Source: Bemisia tabaci (Eukaryota > Arthropoda > Insecta > Hemiptera > Aleyrodidae). From it: a stretch of 64,000 nt of DNA. The position numbers were made by a program, and so were the translations under genes. Within the stretch, counting starts at the first letter, position 1. Every line of letters starts with the position of its first letter. The DNA lies in contig NC_092796.1 of the NCBI RefSeq assembly GCF_918797505.1, positions 28,654,098-28,718,097 on the forward strand. Direction: 5' to 3'. A model generated the notes under the pieces. The model had not been told where the DNA came from and did not search any database. It worked only from the letters and a program-made list of their open reading frames with translations. Below, in pieces: positions 32,790 to 43,680 of this stretch.

Positions 32790-33165
32790 GTCGCTTTTTA
32801 TAGCGCTCTCTGGCGCTCTGCGACGCCTAATCGCCAAAAAACTCGGTCCTCACACAGTCCATCAGGGAGTTAGCACTCCCTCATCTCATTTAAACCCCCC
32901 TGTCGCCACTCTTTCACTGGGCGTCCCCTTCGTCTCCTCCCAGGAGGAACCCAATCAAGCATCTTTTTTGGCAGCCTCTCTTCCGTCATCCTATTTACAA
33001 TACCGTACCAGACAAGCTGTTTGGTCATTACGTCGAACACGATGTCATTTTCGACTTCCATGATCTGACGCACCCTCGCATCACGGACCCGATCTCTCCT
33101 AGAAATTCCTGCCGAACTCCTCCAGAAATCCATCTTCGTGGCTCTTGACATATCCTGTGTCCGTT
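32790..33165 (-). pseudogene. LINE reverse-transcriptase ORF, C-terminal fragment
   Basis: The minus-strand frame (33151 to 32870) gives about 93 residues, then a stop followed by more tail. Visible features are FWRRS-like FWRSSAGISRRDRVRD near the start, QLVWYGIVNRMTEERLPKK in the middle, and the basic GRRRRGRPVKEW motif. Their order is typical of the region downstream of the reverse-transcriptase domain in many insect non-LTR retrotransposons. The catalytic domain and endonuclease are absent: the copy is 5' truncated, as is usual for LINEs, and a stop breaks the tail (before LPDGLCEDRVFWRLGVAE). It ends against the family E MITE. The clade is not assigned. Confidence 0.8.
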
Positions 33166-34104
33166 TCTACAGCTGCTAAGTTTCACATCAAAATTTGACC
33201 GATAATTTCGATAAGCTAAGGCCGAAACGCAGTGTCAGTAGCCTCTTTGAGGCAGATAAACTTGGATAAAATTAGAGAAGACCGAGAAGCCTATAGTTGT
33301 TTTCCATCCATTCCCTTACTGCGCTAATAGAATCCTAGGACAAAAAGTCTCACTCTTAGCAAAGACTTATTTTTAGAAAATATAGAAAAAACGTAAAATT
33401 TTGACTAAATTTTGCATCAAAAAATTGTTCAGAGCCGGCAACAGTGGAGGAGTTGGCCATGCTCCCACTCTACACGCCCCTTTTCACCTCTTCAATTTGT
33501 CCAACTCTGGTTTCTTTTTTGTCTGCTTTGTGCTCACATGAGTCAATTTCGTGCCACGCAGCCCACATAATTCTGTTCGCGCTAATTTTTCTTTAAAAAA
33601 ATCCTAGTATCAGAGGAAAATTGAAATAGAAAGAAAGGCTGAGAAACAATTAATCCGGTTAAGGTGATTAATCCAGTCGTCCTTTATCACGAAAAAGAGA
33701 TTTCAAATTTTTCTTTCGGCGACGTATTTGGCGCGCTACGGCTTAAATGATGACTCACGCCCGCTGTGAATCGCTTGTAGTGATTTCATCGTGTTTTCCC
33801 AGCAAATTACTAGCAGTGTTTTCCCAATTACACAGATACCGCGGATCTGTTCGTTAAGAAAAGAGGTTCCGGTGATCAGGAGTATTTCCCCACAGTCACA
33901 GAAAATTATGCCCTCCTCCCGTTCCTGATAAAACCAATCTGAATCAAACGCGCAAATCGTTGAAGACATGCATGAGGAATGTTTCACCCATCTGGGATCA
34001 TTTACTTTTCAGAGAGCTGCACCTAAGCTGTATCCCAAGCACTATTCTCTTCATAAACGTCAAAGATGAAACGGGAAAACAAATTAGGTAAGATTTAATT
34101 CTGG
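33166..34104. other. No gene recognised
   Basis: A+T-rich sequence. A minus-strand frame of 83 codons (33736-33987) has no visible domain. Confidence 0.4.
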
Positions 34105-34234
34105 ATAATAAACGGCACAACCAGAGAATATGGTAACTTTCATCAAAATTATCGTGAAAGTAACAGGATTGTCCCTTATTGTGAAAATAATTTTGGTTGA
34201 AGTTATCATACTGTCTGTTTGTGCCGTTTTTTAC
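34105..34234. repeat. 130-bp hairpin element
   Basis: AAACGGCACAACCAGAGAAT faces the complement of AAACGGCACAAACAGACAGT; further in, AAAATTAT words pair. Possibly a small MITE; no other copy was found in the window. Confidence 0.6.
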
Positions 34235-34278
34235 CAGAGTATGATAAATGCTACCCAACTTTTTTTCGGTGGTTTACC

Positions 34279-34690
34279 TATCTCTGTTTTCCATTGCAAC
34301 CACCCACTCCTACCAATAGGTTCCCTCCATTTCCCTTATGTCTCCTTGGTCTATCACTTTGTCTATTCATACATAAGAGTCGCTCTCACAGCTCCTCTGG
34401 CGCTCTGCGACGCCTAACCGCCACAAAATCGGTCCTCCCACAAATCATCAGGGAGTTCCAACTCCATGATCACTTTGTCTATCAATTTTTTTTTCTCGGT
34501 CCGCAGAATTAAAGTCCCATGTAGGGAAAAATTAACTCGGGTATTATTACGTTTCCCATTGCAATCACCCGCTCCTACCAATAGATTCCCTCCATACTTC
34601 TTTTGTCTCATTTGTTTATCACTTTGTCTATCAATTTTAATAATCGGTCTGCAGAATTAAAGTCCCATGTAGGAAAAAAGTAACTCGGGT
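34279..34690. repeat. Family K repeats with an embedded LINE tail
   Basis: CCATTGCAACCACCCACTCC at about 34290 and CCATTGCAATCACCCGCTCC at about 34557 start two direct copies. Both reach CACTTTGTCTATCAATTTT and CAGAATTAAAGTCCCATGTA. A LINE 3' tail separates the first copy's halves. A related inverted pair lies at 49190-49455. Confidence 0.55.
34379..34470 (-). pseudogene. LINE 3' tail fragment
   Basis: Matches the last part of the LINE at 32790: on the minus strand it reads CTCCCTGATGATTTGTGGGA, then GGCGTCGCAGAGCGCC. The encoded tail LPDDLWEDRF corresponds to LPDGLCEDRV there. Confidence 0.65.
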
Positions 34691-36763
34691 TGTATTACTT
34701 TGACCCGTCAGCACGTCACGACGTCATCACGTTGACTGGAAAGCACGCTCTCCGCGGGAGGGTTGAGATTTTTTGCCGGGTGGAAACCCCGGGATCGTCG
34801 GACGGACGGACGCGACGTAAGGGAAGGAGATTGACGGAGCCCTCGAGGGGGGCGAGACGGGAGCTGCGAGCGGGTGAAGTCTTGGAAAATTTCGTTTCTG
34901 GTCTCATTAATTAACCATAAAAACTGATTAAAACGGGCGCGGGAGTCATGATAATTGGTGGGGAGCGGGGGAGGGGGAGGAGGTGGGAGGCGCGGGGGAT
35001 GCAGCGTGTTGGCAGGGGGTGGAGATAGTGGGTGGGTCGGGAAAATGGGTTAGAGGTGGGAGGTTACGCGAAGCCAGGGCATAGGGAACGGCGAGAGGTC
35101 GGGGGTTGAGGTGCTCCACTCCCCGGAATCGTAATGGCAACAAGTCCAGCTTCCTCTTGTCAGATCGTCACAGGGTGTTTTCAAATTTTTTGCCTCGGTA
35201 AAATTTTAAAGTAGAGGATAGAGGCTGTGTCTCGTGAACAAACCGGCAGGTAAACGCAAAAAGAGAACAAGAGCAGCTTTCTAAATGGGCCTCTTGCAAA
35301 CTTTTGCCAGAGCAAAAATAAGAGTTGATTCTATCAGTAAATGTCTCAAAAATCACGTTGAGCGCGTAGGCAATGTTTGAAATTCACTCCTAACTTCACG
35401 GCAGTATAGGGATTGGGTTGCGTGGGCGGCCAGAGATGGCACACCTGGTTATTACTGATAATTTTCGTGGTGAATTCCAAAGGCGGACTTTATGGTGATA
35501 ATGTGACAAAAGTGTCCTTGCTTAAAGTGCTTGTCAGCAGCTTTGCCGGTTTGCTCATCAATATTCGGTCGGTAAATCTGTGTCAAAAAAGAGGGAGAGG
35601 AATTTTCAGAGAAAATTGGCAACGCTCGTGATGCTGGAACTCGGAACTGAAACCCGGGTCAAAGGCAAAGTACGGCCGTTGACGGCAGTGGCGCCCAGCT
35701 CTGCGGCGCACAACTAGTCAGGCATGAAACGATTGACTAAAATTGGAAATTTTGATGTTTTTTTTTTTTTTTTTTTTTTTTTCGTATCATCTTAAATTTT
35801 TAAGGTTGCTCCAGAAAGAAAATTCTTTTGGATAATCAATGAAACCCCTTTCAAACTTATGCATTTAGTATTGGCAAGGATTCAAACTTTTCAAAGTTTC
35901 CACGTCCAAATTCTCGTTCTAATTCGCACCATTGTTCGGCGATGCGACTCGGACGCCCGCGGAGAGGCTATGTTGTGGGTTGCCTATCCAGCACGGTGCT
36001 AGTGCATGGAAAACGCAACCCGCAATACTCGTCGCCAATTTGCTGAGCGAGGACACTTGGTGTTCTTCAGTTTGTGAATTTGGAATTTTAAGCTCTCCCA
36101 GGCTTAGAGTGTGCTATACGATGCTCAATGTAGGTATGTGTTGGTTTTTTTCTTTAAAATAACATTTTAAAAAATTCCTGAGAGTTCACTCAAGTGCTAT
36201 TGGACAGTTTTCAGTGAAGTTCCCGCTTACCTTAAAGTTTGTAAAAATTATCGATTCTCCTCTTTTGTGATGCATCGATGGTAAAACTAAAGACTGTATC
36301 TTAAGACAATGGACTCGAGCCACAAACCGATTATGTCTGTTTTCCCTCCAATCGGAGGTTATCTTGCCTCGGGATAGTATCAATAACTTCTGGTATCAGT
36401 ATCAATAACTTCTAGTAAAAATAGATTAGCAATAAATTGTAACTCAATCAAAAACAAAATCATAGCTTCATTTCGATTATCATGCAATTTATGAGCTACT
36501 GTTTCTGGCTCTTTCATTTTAAACTTCTAATTACATAGGGAAACAAAAGGCCGGGATAGTGATGGAGGAAATAAAAAGTGACGAAAAAGGAGGAAAAAAC
36601 ATAAAAAGACCTAGAGAGAATGAGAAAAGAAAGTAGAAGAGGAACGGAGAAAAAAATATGTAAATGAGAGAGACAAAAAGGGATCCGTCCAGGTGAAAAT
36701 CAAGTTAATGGTACTTGCATTATTTCTAAAATTAGCCTAAAATATTAGTCTCTCATCACAGAA
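34691..36763. other. No gene recognised; G-rich and T-run tracts
   Basis: Includes a G-rich patch (34955-35050), a T run at 35758-35782 and mixed sequence. Small frames at 35413-35631 and 35932-36162 have no domain I can name. Confidence 0.4.
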
Positions 36764-37022
36764 TGGACTGCGTTTAGCAGATAGGAACCAGGCCACATCA
36801 GTTATTGTCAAATGTAACTGAGCAATTTAATTTTTTTAGGAAAGAACGTTTAGGCGGATTTTTTTTTGTTTAATTTCCAGGAATTTGCTTCGTACCATGC
36901 AGAGAATGCATCGGAGTTTGCAAAAAAATCCGCCTAACCGTTTTCGTGTAAAAAATTAAATTGACCAATTAATTTTGGCAATAGCTGATGTGGCTTAATT
37001 TCTTTTTGCTCAACGCGGTCCA
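36764..37022. mobile_element. Family C MITE (TGGACCGC ends)
   Basis: TGGACTGCGTTTAGCAGATA at the left pairs with TTGCTCAACGCGGTCCA at the right. Inner GCCACATCAGTTATTG faces CAATAGCTGATGTGGC. It is 259 bp. Confidence 0.75.
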
Positions 37023-37070
37023 AATATAGTCTATTTCAGCTCCATGGGGTGAGTCGAAATCCGCCGACAC

Positions 37071-37486
37071 CACTGAAAAAAAAATACTCGGCGTTTTTAC
37101 CACGGTCCGTTGGTACCTTTAACATCTCACTTTTTTTACCAATTATTGGTAATTTTACCAAGACAGTCTGGTAAGTTCACCTAAAAACCGGTATTTTTAC
37201 TGTTTTTTTTCAGGTAAGAATACCACTTTTATTGGTAATCAATTCCCGGTAACTTTGCCATTTCATCTCGGTAATTCTACCACAGTCGATAAAAAATATT
37301 GGCGCTCTTACCAAGGTCCAGTATAATTACCGAGAAAGTTCAATAATTTTACCGAGATTTCTCGGTAAAATTACCAATTCTATTAACGGAAATTTTACCA
37401 AAAAACAGGGATCGAATAGAACCCTGAATTCTTGGTAATTTTACCCTTTTCTTAGTAAATACACCGAGATTTTTTTTTTTTTAGTG
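37071..37486. mobile_element. CACTG-ended MITE with GGTAATTTTACC repeats
   Basis: 416 bp from CACTGAAAAAAAAATACTCG to a T run ending TTTTTTTTTTTAGTG. AC flanks both sides (37069-37070, 37487-37488). The interior is built from many short GGTAATTTTACC-like words in both orientations (for example TTGGTAATTTTACCAAGAC and TCTCGGTAAAATTACC). Confidence 0.8.
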
Positions 37487-38890
37487 ACTCTGAGCCAGAT
37501 CGTAAAAAAGGAAACTGAGATGCACCGAATGATATGACTCAATTTCAGGTGGCAGCGCTCGTGTTCTGGTTCTGGAATCTGGTCTGGCAAAACGACTGCT
37601 GCACCAGGATTGAACGCTATGACCAAAAACGTACTTGACACTGACCTGCCACAACTCTTGCCTCCGTCGCCCGCGTAATAAATTATCGTATGATAATAAC
37701 CGTGGTCGTTCACTCCGGGCTTGTTCACAAAGTGCTCTTGGAAGAACTCCAAAACGGAGGAAGAAGAATCAACTTGCACGAAACTTAGAATAAAAAACCA
37801 GCCACTATTTCACTCGCGCGTCTCCCCGTTTCCTATTCAAGATTTTCGTATATCCATTCTCTTCTTGAAATTTTGAGGGTTAACTAGGAAACAATAGTAT
37901 AAGCACTATATGGAATAGTAGATTTTTCAGAGACGGAGGCCAACTGGATCACAGTGTTGTAAAAATCGTGCACCCTCATTTTTTATATCTAAAAAGTGCG
38001 AAATTTTTGACATCTTGACAAATATTTCATTATCGAAAAATTAACGACCATCTACCCTTCTTAATTCTAAAATAACTGTGACATACCATGACGAAAGCCT
38101 ACGAGTTAGTCAACTAGAATAATGGACGAAACCCTATGAGATAGTCACCTAGAATAATAAACTAAAATAAAACTTAATTGTAGAAATCGTCTTGCCTTAA
38201 AACCTTGTACATAGAATAGGAAGAGCAGAGTTAGTAAGGCAAATCATCAAGTGTATGAACAGAAATTTTGTTAATAAACCGTAAATACACTACAATTAGA
38301 CATATAACTCTAAAATTTAGTATTAAGATTCAGTAGCTAAGGAATGTGGATCAATTACTATCGGTAAAATTGTATAATTTAAGTGTTAATATGGCATCTC
38401 TGTACAAAGAAGTAGATATAAAATAAAGTAGAAAAAAAAGAAAAGTAAAGTAAAAACATATACCATAGAAAATTCGGATTTAAAAGATGAAGTTTCATAG
38501 TGATCAAGTTTTCTCTTAATATGAACAGTATGTGTGGAAGCAAAACGCAAAGTCTTGTGTAGTTACGGCGGTTTTCCCATAAACAGCAGTACGTGAAAGG
38601 GGCGACGATAATAGTGTTGGATCAGTTGCATGAAGCTCGCCTCTACTTACTGCCGGGCGCACCGACCATCAGATCACCACCTCATCCTCATACTCACACT
38701 AGCACCATCGATTCGATAGTTGAATCGCTATGAAATGAACCTGGATCGATAACCCCCTATCTTGGCAATGCTATTTATCGATCAAGGTCGTTCGATATCG
38801 ATTCAACAGTCGAGCTGTAGTCCTATAAGCGCTTCGGCGGCAACGCGACGTTTTTCTGGTTGGTCGCCGGACACCACTGCCTCCACCGCC
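37487..38890. other. No repeat recognised; holds a candidate exon
   Basis: Apart from the candidate exon at 37646-37783, the segment is A+T-rich with ATCGAT-rich sequence at 38708-38800. No element ends were paired. Confidence 0.35.
37646..37783 (-). CDS. Candidate protein-coding exon, unidentified
   Basis: On the minus strand a pyrimidine-rich GGTTTTTTATTCTAAG acceptor at 37784 precedes an open stretch that ends at a donor-like GGCAG|GTCAGT (37645/37646). The 46-codon frame would encode FVQVDSSSSVLEFFQEHF, then VNKPGVNDHGYYHTIIYYAG, then DGGKSCG. It enters at codon position 3 and leaves after position 2. The residue mix (aromatic, charged and Gly/Cys) looks more like real protein than chance, and the frame stays open through the putative donor for about 60 more codons. 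No family is recognised. No partner exon was found, and the CACTG MITE follows at once. It may be an orphan exon, a pseudogene or chance. Confidence 0.3.
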
Positions 38891-38952
38891 GCGCCGCACA
38901 GTGGATTGAGTCAATAGAGAAAGGAGAATTTGCACACAAAAATTTTATTGCT

Positions 38953-39203
38953 TACACGCAAAAAAAGCGCACGGCGTCACTCCTTCCGCGGTTGTCATTT
39001 TCCAGATGATCTGCTCGGCAATGTACATCCAGGTTACCGAGTCACTCATTAAGGTAACAATGCTACGCGCGTAGGTGTATCCTGTGCGTGTAGCATAGTT
39101 ACCTTAACGAGTGATTTGGTAACCTAGACGTGTGACTTTGCCGAGCAGATCATCTGGAAAATGGCAAACGCAGGAGGGGTGACGCCGTGCGCTTTCGTAT
39201 TTT
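38953..39203. repeat. Palindromic element (GCGCACGGCGTCAC arms)
   Basis: AAGCGCACGGCGTCACTCC at the left faces GGTGACGCCGTGCGCTTT at the right. Inner ATGATCTGCTCGGCAA...GTTACC pairs with GGTAAC...TTGCCGAGCAGATCAT. Roughly 250 bp. Confidence 0.7.
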
Positions 39204-39402
39204 TCACATTTTTTTTTCTGACATAGGAAATTGGAGAAAAATAGATTTAAAAGTGAGAAAAAATGCCGCCATGTGACGTCATCTGTTGGCATTTTCCATT
39301 TAAACACACGTATTTTAGTAGATTAGGTTATTATCTCATATTTTCTCCAATGATTGTCCAATTTAGAAAACAAGGAAATCCTCGTACTCATTTCTCCTGG
39401 TA

Positions 39403-39954
39403 CAGTAGACTCTGGATTATCCGGCTTCGTATTATCCGGACTCTGGATTATCCGGATAGATTTTGCAACAATGTAACTACGTACGCATTCCGATAAGTGA
39501 GCGGATCCGCGGAGAAACGGTCGCAAGGCATATTGGCGCCTGCAAGGCTGAAGGAATACTTCACGCATTGCGCCAAACAGTGAGGTCGGTGTGGAACGCA
39601 TTAGCGCCTACAAGATTGCATAAATACTTCTCGCATTACGCCAAACGCAATGCAGTGGGTTAGTTAGCCTAAAACGCACATTAGCGGCTACAAGACTGTA
39701 TGAATACTTCACTCATTGCGCGCTTTAATCGTTGTATTGTAATTTATCGTTGTCGGCTACCATTCACAATCACCATTGAGTCGTTCAATTTGGCGTTAAC
39801 CTTTTAAATTCGTGTTGGTATGTACATGATGTATACATAATAATAATACTGTGGTGTTGGTTGGTGGTGTTTGTGTTTACTATTATTATCCGGATTTTTT
39901 TTTTATCCGGATCGGGCCTGGCACCAATTAATCCGGATGATCCAGAGTCTACTG
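39403..39954. mobile_element. pogo-like non-autonomous element, TA flanks
   Basis: 552 bp with ends CAGTAGACTCTGGATTATCC and GGATGATCCAGAGTCTACTG, flanked by TA (39401-39402, 39955-39956). The CAGTAGACTC end with a TA duplication resembles pogo/Tigger elements (Tc1-mariner superfamily). At the left end ATTATCCGG is repeated three times. At 39528-39722 there are three units of the GCGCCTACAAG...TACTTCACGCATTGCG module. No transposase. Confidence 0.85.
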
Positions 39955-40500
39955 TAGTACCATTTTAAAGATGAACTTTAATGAATTTCATGTTTAATTA
40001 GAAACTACTGAGTGAACTGAACACGAGGATACCCTTGGTTCATGAATTGAATTATTTTTGCAGAAGATATGACAAAATAATCGAATCTGCAAAAGTACGT
40101 GTGTTTAAATGGGAAATGCCGCTACATGACGTCACTATAGGCGGTGCATTTTCTCACTTTTAAATCTATTTTTATACTATTTCCCATATTAGAAAAAAAT
40201 TATAAAAAAAATACTGTGAAATCAGCTCTTTATGCACTTTCAGACGAAGCAATACAAAAAATTGCATGCAAATTCTCCATTAGAGAGGTCGGACATAAAA
40301 TTTTTGAGTGAAACTGAAAATTTGGACTGTTATTTCGTCACATTTTAATTTTTAAGAGGTGCTTGTTGCAGAGAATTTTACGAGGAAACCAATGAAACTA
40401 CTTTTAGAACCTCAAAGTTTTGTATAAACGGAGTTATAAGCGTTTAAAGTTTCCGAATTTTGTCCGAACTCTCCTACTGACTCGATCCACTGTGCGCCGC

Positions 40501-40631
40501 CGCTGCCGCAACCGGGCTGCCCTTGCTCTTCTTCGCACTATCATCCAGTCCAGCGCAGTGTCGCCAAATCGCGAATCTTGGAACCCTCACTAGGGGTGGC
40601 AACAATTCTTGAAATTTCAAATCCTTGAATC
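40501..40631. other. Short spacer
   Basis: Sequence between the family D end and the hAT element. Nothing recognised. Confidence 0.4.
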
Positions 40632-41285
40632 AGGCCCGCCACATCCCATCTCGGGCCCTGGTACCAATTTTCTGGCCCGGGCCCCTAGCACAGGGGGGGG
40701 GGGGGGGTCCGGGGGGCCTCCCCCGGGAAATTTTTGAAATTTTAAATCTATTTGGACGCATTAAGAAGCTCTTATGATGGAGATTTTCCATCAATTTCTG
40801 CAGAATAATTACGCCTTTTTGTTTACTTTCAGCACCAAAAACTTTCGAATTGTTGCATTCAAAACATCTATAAATTTTTTTTTGAGAGGGCAGATGATAA
40901 TTTTCAATTCTATGGGGAGCCGGGCCCCCTGGACTCCCCTTTCGTACGTCTATGGCAAAGGAGTTAAGCCATTGAAGTCGAGGATGCCCAGAAAGGAGCC
41001 TCTTAGCATCCGACAACGGAAGAAAATGAAACACAGTTACTAAAAATATCATTCTACATATACTCAAAATCTTGAAAATCTCTAAAAAAGTAAGAAAATT
41101 TTTTTAGTGCCCTAGCGTGTTTTTGAAACTTTATTCACCTTTTGCGGAATTTTTAGGGTAATTTTTTCACTTTTCCCTACGAGACAAGGGTTACACATGA
41201 ATTCGTAGTGGTTTGTCACCTGCGTCACGGGCCCCCAGGGACCAGGGACCTAGTATCCCCCCCCCCCCCCCTTGTGGCGGGCCTG
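40632..41285. mobile_element. hAT element (CAGGCCCGCCACA ends), perfect 8-bp duplication
   Basis: 654 bp, from CAGGCCCGCCACA to TGTGGCGGGCCTG. CCTTGAAT is duplicated exactly at 40624-40631 and 41286-41293. G and C runs lie close to the two ends (about 40694-40708 and 41258-41271). A minus-strand frame of 145 codons (40630-41067) overlaps it and shows no transposase motif. Confidence 0.9.
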
Positions 41286-41293
41286 CCTTGAAT

Positions 41294-41840
41294 GGACCAC
41301 TGGACAAGGTACAAATTTCAGCATTCTGATACATGTTTCTGAACCAAAATTTTACGTAAAACACGATGCCCACAGCAAAAATTACCGAAATCAACTCCTT
41401 ACGAAGATATTTAATGATTCTTGATGCGTGAATTCTAACCACCCGCTCATGAAAACTCAATGCTCTACGTGATTCACATCGCGCGCTGAACGTTATCATG
41501 ACAGTCTCTACGATATAAAAATCTGGCAACCTCAATCTTGACGCTTTGGCTCAGCTATACCAAATTTTTTATGGTTTAAACAACACATGATGGGAAATGA
41601 ACATTGCTCGATTGAGAAGCTTGCTGAAACCATTATAGTGCGCGATTTGACTCAAGTAGAGCTTTGAGTTTCTTGTGAGCGGGCAGTGAAAATTCCTCGT
41701 AACCAATGTGAAATAAAAACGTTAATATCTTCGTTAGGAGTTGGTTTCAGTAATTTTCGATGCACAAATCGTGTTCTACGTAAAATTCTAGTAAAGAAAC
41801 ATGTATCAGATTGCTTAAATTCGTGCCTTGTCTAGTGGTC
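41294..41840. mobile_element. Family J inverted-repeat element
   Basis: GGACCACTGGACAAGGTAC at the left faces GTGCCTTGTCTAGTGGTC at the right. Inner AACTCCTTACGAAGATATT pairs with ATATCTTCGTTAGGAGTT. About 547 bp. The hAT element at 40632 lies immediately before its left end. The right half recurs at 46563-46830. Confidence 0.7.
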
Positions 41841-42324
41841 AATTCGGCAATTCCTCTTGAAATGTATCCGGAAATGTCATTCCGGATTCAGTCAGTTGGA
41901 CGTACTTATAGCAAAAGGAACTATGTGCATAGGGTCTGCGTGAGTCATAGTTCCTAACTGCCTGTCATTTAATAATCGAATTAAAATGTTCTGTTGTGAC
42001 AATTTCTTCCCAACTATATTAAATCCTGCATCGCCGCATCTGCGCGGCGCCGCGCGCACGCTGTCCCACTTCATTTCTCAAACGGAAAACCACTCGATTC
42101 CTGAAAACTGCCATAATTTTCCCTCTCGCTGTGCGAAGGAAATTCTGTAAAAACTTCAAGGAATGATGTTGATCGAGTCTCATTTTGAAAAAGAAAAGAA
42201 GATGGGGACGGAGGTCTTAAAACCCCGCAAAGAAGATACGTGGTTAGGGAGTTTTGCCGTCAATACAGGGCCTCAAAAATGCAAGAAGCTGGGTAAGGAG
42301 CAACCATGAATACGGTTCACAATA
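41841..42324. other. Spacer with one short hairpin
   Basis: Apart from the family B hairpin at 41899-41956 I see no feature. Confidence 0.4.
41899..41956. repeat. Short family B hairpin, 3' truncated
   Basis: TGGACGTACTTATAGCAAAA, then GGAACTATGTGCATAGGGTC, then GAGTCATAGTTCC. The inner stem is intact but the outer right arm is lost. Confidence 0.6.
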
Positions 42325-42577
42325 CTGCCGTGCTATGCAAGAACGCCGTATGAACATTTGAGATTTGCCAAATTACCTTCAATAAAATTTTTATTTTTGA
42401 GGGAAGTTTTGTATATATTACTTTGAAGTTTTCGGGAACTTTAAGTGAAATTGCAAGCAACATTATCTGAAAAATTGGAAGGAAAATATTCATTAGTTTA
42501 CCAGGAAATTCGTGTTTTATAAACGGAAATTCGGCAATGCCTGAAGGTTCATACGGCGTTTTTCCTTAGCACGGCAG
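42325..42577. mobile_element. Family A MITE with AATA target duplication
   Basis: 253 bp, from CTGCCGTGCTATGCAAGAAC to TTTTTCCTTAGCACGGCAG. AATA lies at 42321-42324 and 42578-42581. Confidence 0.9.
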
Positions 42578-42587
42578 AATAGCGGAC

Positions 42588-42715
42588 GGATTCGCACCTC
42601 TGACGAAAGGAAGCGCGTGTCTCAATTTCGACATGAGCTCTAAAAGGCATGGATTCATAGTGAAACCAGGGGTCACGTAGAAATTAAGATACGTCAGAGG
42701 GGCGGGCGATGTCCC
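42588..42715. repeat. Family H palindromic MITE, divergent
   Basis: Contains GGCATGGATTCATAGTGAAA and AAATTAAGATACGTCAGAGG in the same order as at 53956-54080 (GCATGGATTCTTATGCGAAA, then ...ACGTCAGAGGAGC). Confidence 0.5.
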
Positions 42716-43335
42716 GATTCTCAGTCCAAAGGGACGGAATCGTGGCAACGCCGCCCGAGTCCTAGTCCTCTCCCGCAGAGGTCATCAACTTTAAATGGTC
42801 TATCGTCCATCTCATTTTCTATATCCTCTTCGCACTCCTCCAAGTTCATTACTTATTGTATCTCTCTCCTCTAACTTTCTAGAAAGCTTCGCTTCACCTG
42901 CAAGCTCTCTTCCCTTCCTCTTCCTCTGGGGCACGACACTCCGTGGGCTGTCTTCGCAACTATGCGCCATTGCCAGATCCAGAAATGAAACCAATCAATT
43001 TCTATAATCACAAATCGTCGTTTCCCCGACGAAGCAACGTAACTCTATTCCAAGGTTGCCAAATTGGCCCGAACAGGTAAATTTTTAACGAGAATAAACC
43101 TGCATAGTCTTCGTTGAATATGCGTCTGACTTGGGCACGAGATCAGGAGAGAAAATTGTGAAATTTTCAGTAAGAAATTCCCAAAATATCCTGGTAAAAA
43201 TGGAAATTGCGCGGGACAATTTGGCAACATTGAAATGGAGTTACGTTCTTTCGTGAAAGAAACGACGAAATTAGTGAAGAGGCCGCTCCGATCCATACTA
43301 TCGAGGAACTTTCCATTCATCTCCGGAACATCATC
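42716..43335. other. No gene recognised
   Basis: Mixed-composition spacer. Frames at 42795-43320 overlap each other on both strands without domains. Confidence 0.4.
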
Positions 43336-43412
43336 TGGACGTATTTATGCTAAAAGGAACTATGTGTATAGGGATTGCGTGGGACATAGTTCCTTTTGGC
43401 ATGAATATGGTC
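43336..43412. repeat. Short family B hairpin (77 nt)
   Basis: TGGACGTATTTATGCTAAAA and AACTATGTGTATAGG pair with ACATAGTTCCTTTTGGCATG around the loop GTATAGGGATTGCG. Confidence 0.65.
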
Positions 43413-43549
43413 GACGGTACGTCACAGTCATCTTGTAAAGTCAACGCTGTCTCAGTGCGAAACGCCGACTGTTGGTCTAGACCTAATCATCCGTATTGAT
43501 TCGATGTCGCGGAAATGAACGACCACACAAGGAGAACCAACTTTGCGCA

Positions 43550-43670
43550 TGGCACCCGAAGTTCAGGTCATATGAATCTCTGAAGTTTTCGCATTGTGGA
43601 ATACGTCGTGGATTCGAGACCTTGAGGTCCAGCTCCTGAAGTTCGGATCACACATCTAAAGCACTTCGGC
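43550..43670. repeat. Fragment of the CACGGAG family
   Basis: GGCACCCGAAGTTCAGGTCA, then AATCTCTGAAGTTTTCG, and later CTTGAGGTCCAGCT repeat the order seen at 13918-14000. Confidence 0.6.
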
Positions 43671-43680
43671 CACCGAAGAT

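Larger units (their letters stand above)
38921..40278. mobile_element. TIR element inside family D, itself carrying two elements
   Basis: Ends GGAGAATTTGCACACAAAAA and the complement of GGAGAATTTGCATGCAATTT. Inner arm ATAGATTTAAAAGTGAGAAA with GTGACGTCA (39240-39320) is repeated inverted at 40090-40180. It contains a palindromic element (about 38953-39203) and a pogo-like element (39403-39954). Confidence 0.65.
38891..40500. mobile_element. Family D MITE interrupted by a 1.36-kb insertion
   Basis: The left end GCGCCGCACAGTGGATTGAG (38891) is separated from its continuation GAGGTCGGACATAAAATTTT (40284) and right end GACTCGATCCACTGTGCG (about 40479-40496). The word AATAGAGA before the insertion and ATTAGAGA after it may be its target duplication. 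Confidence 0.65.

Noticed and set aside
39403..39954. Tc1-mariner autonomous element
   Set aside because: The ends and TA flanks fit pogo-like elements, but there is no transposase frame, only satellite-like units.
40630..41067. Transposase gene in the CAGGCCCG hAT
   Set aside because: The 145-codon frame has no hAT dimerisation or catalytic motif and begins with the terminal repeat.
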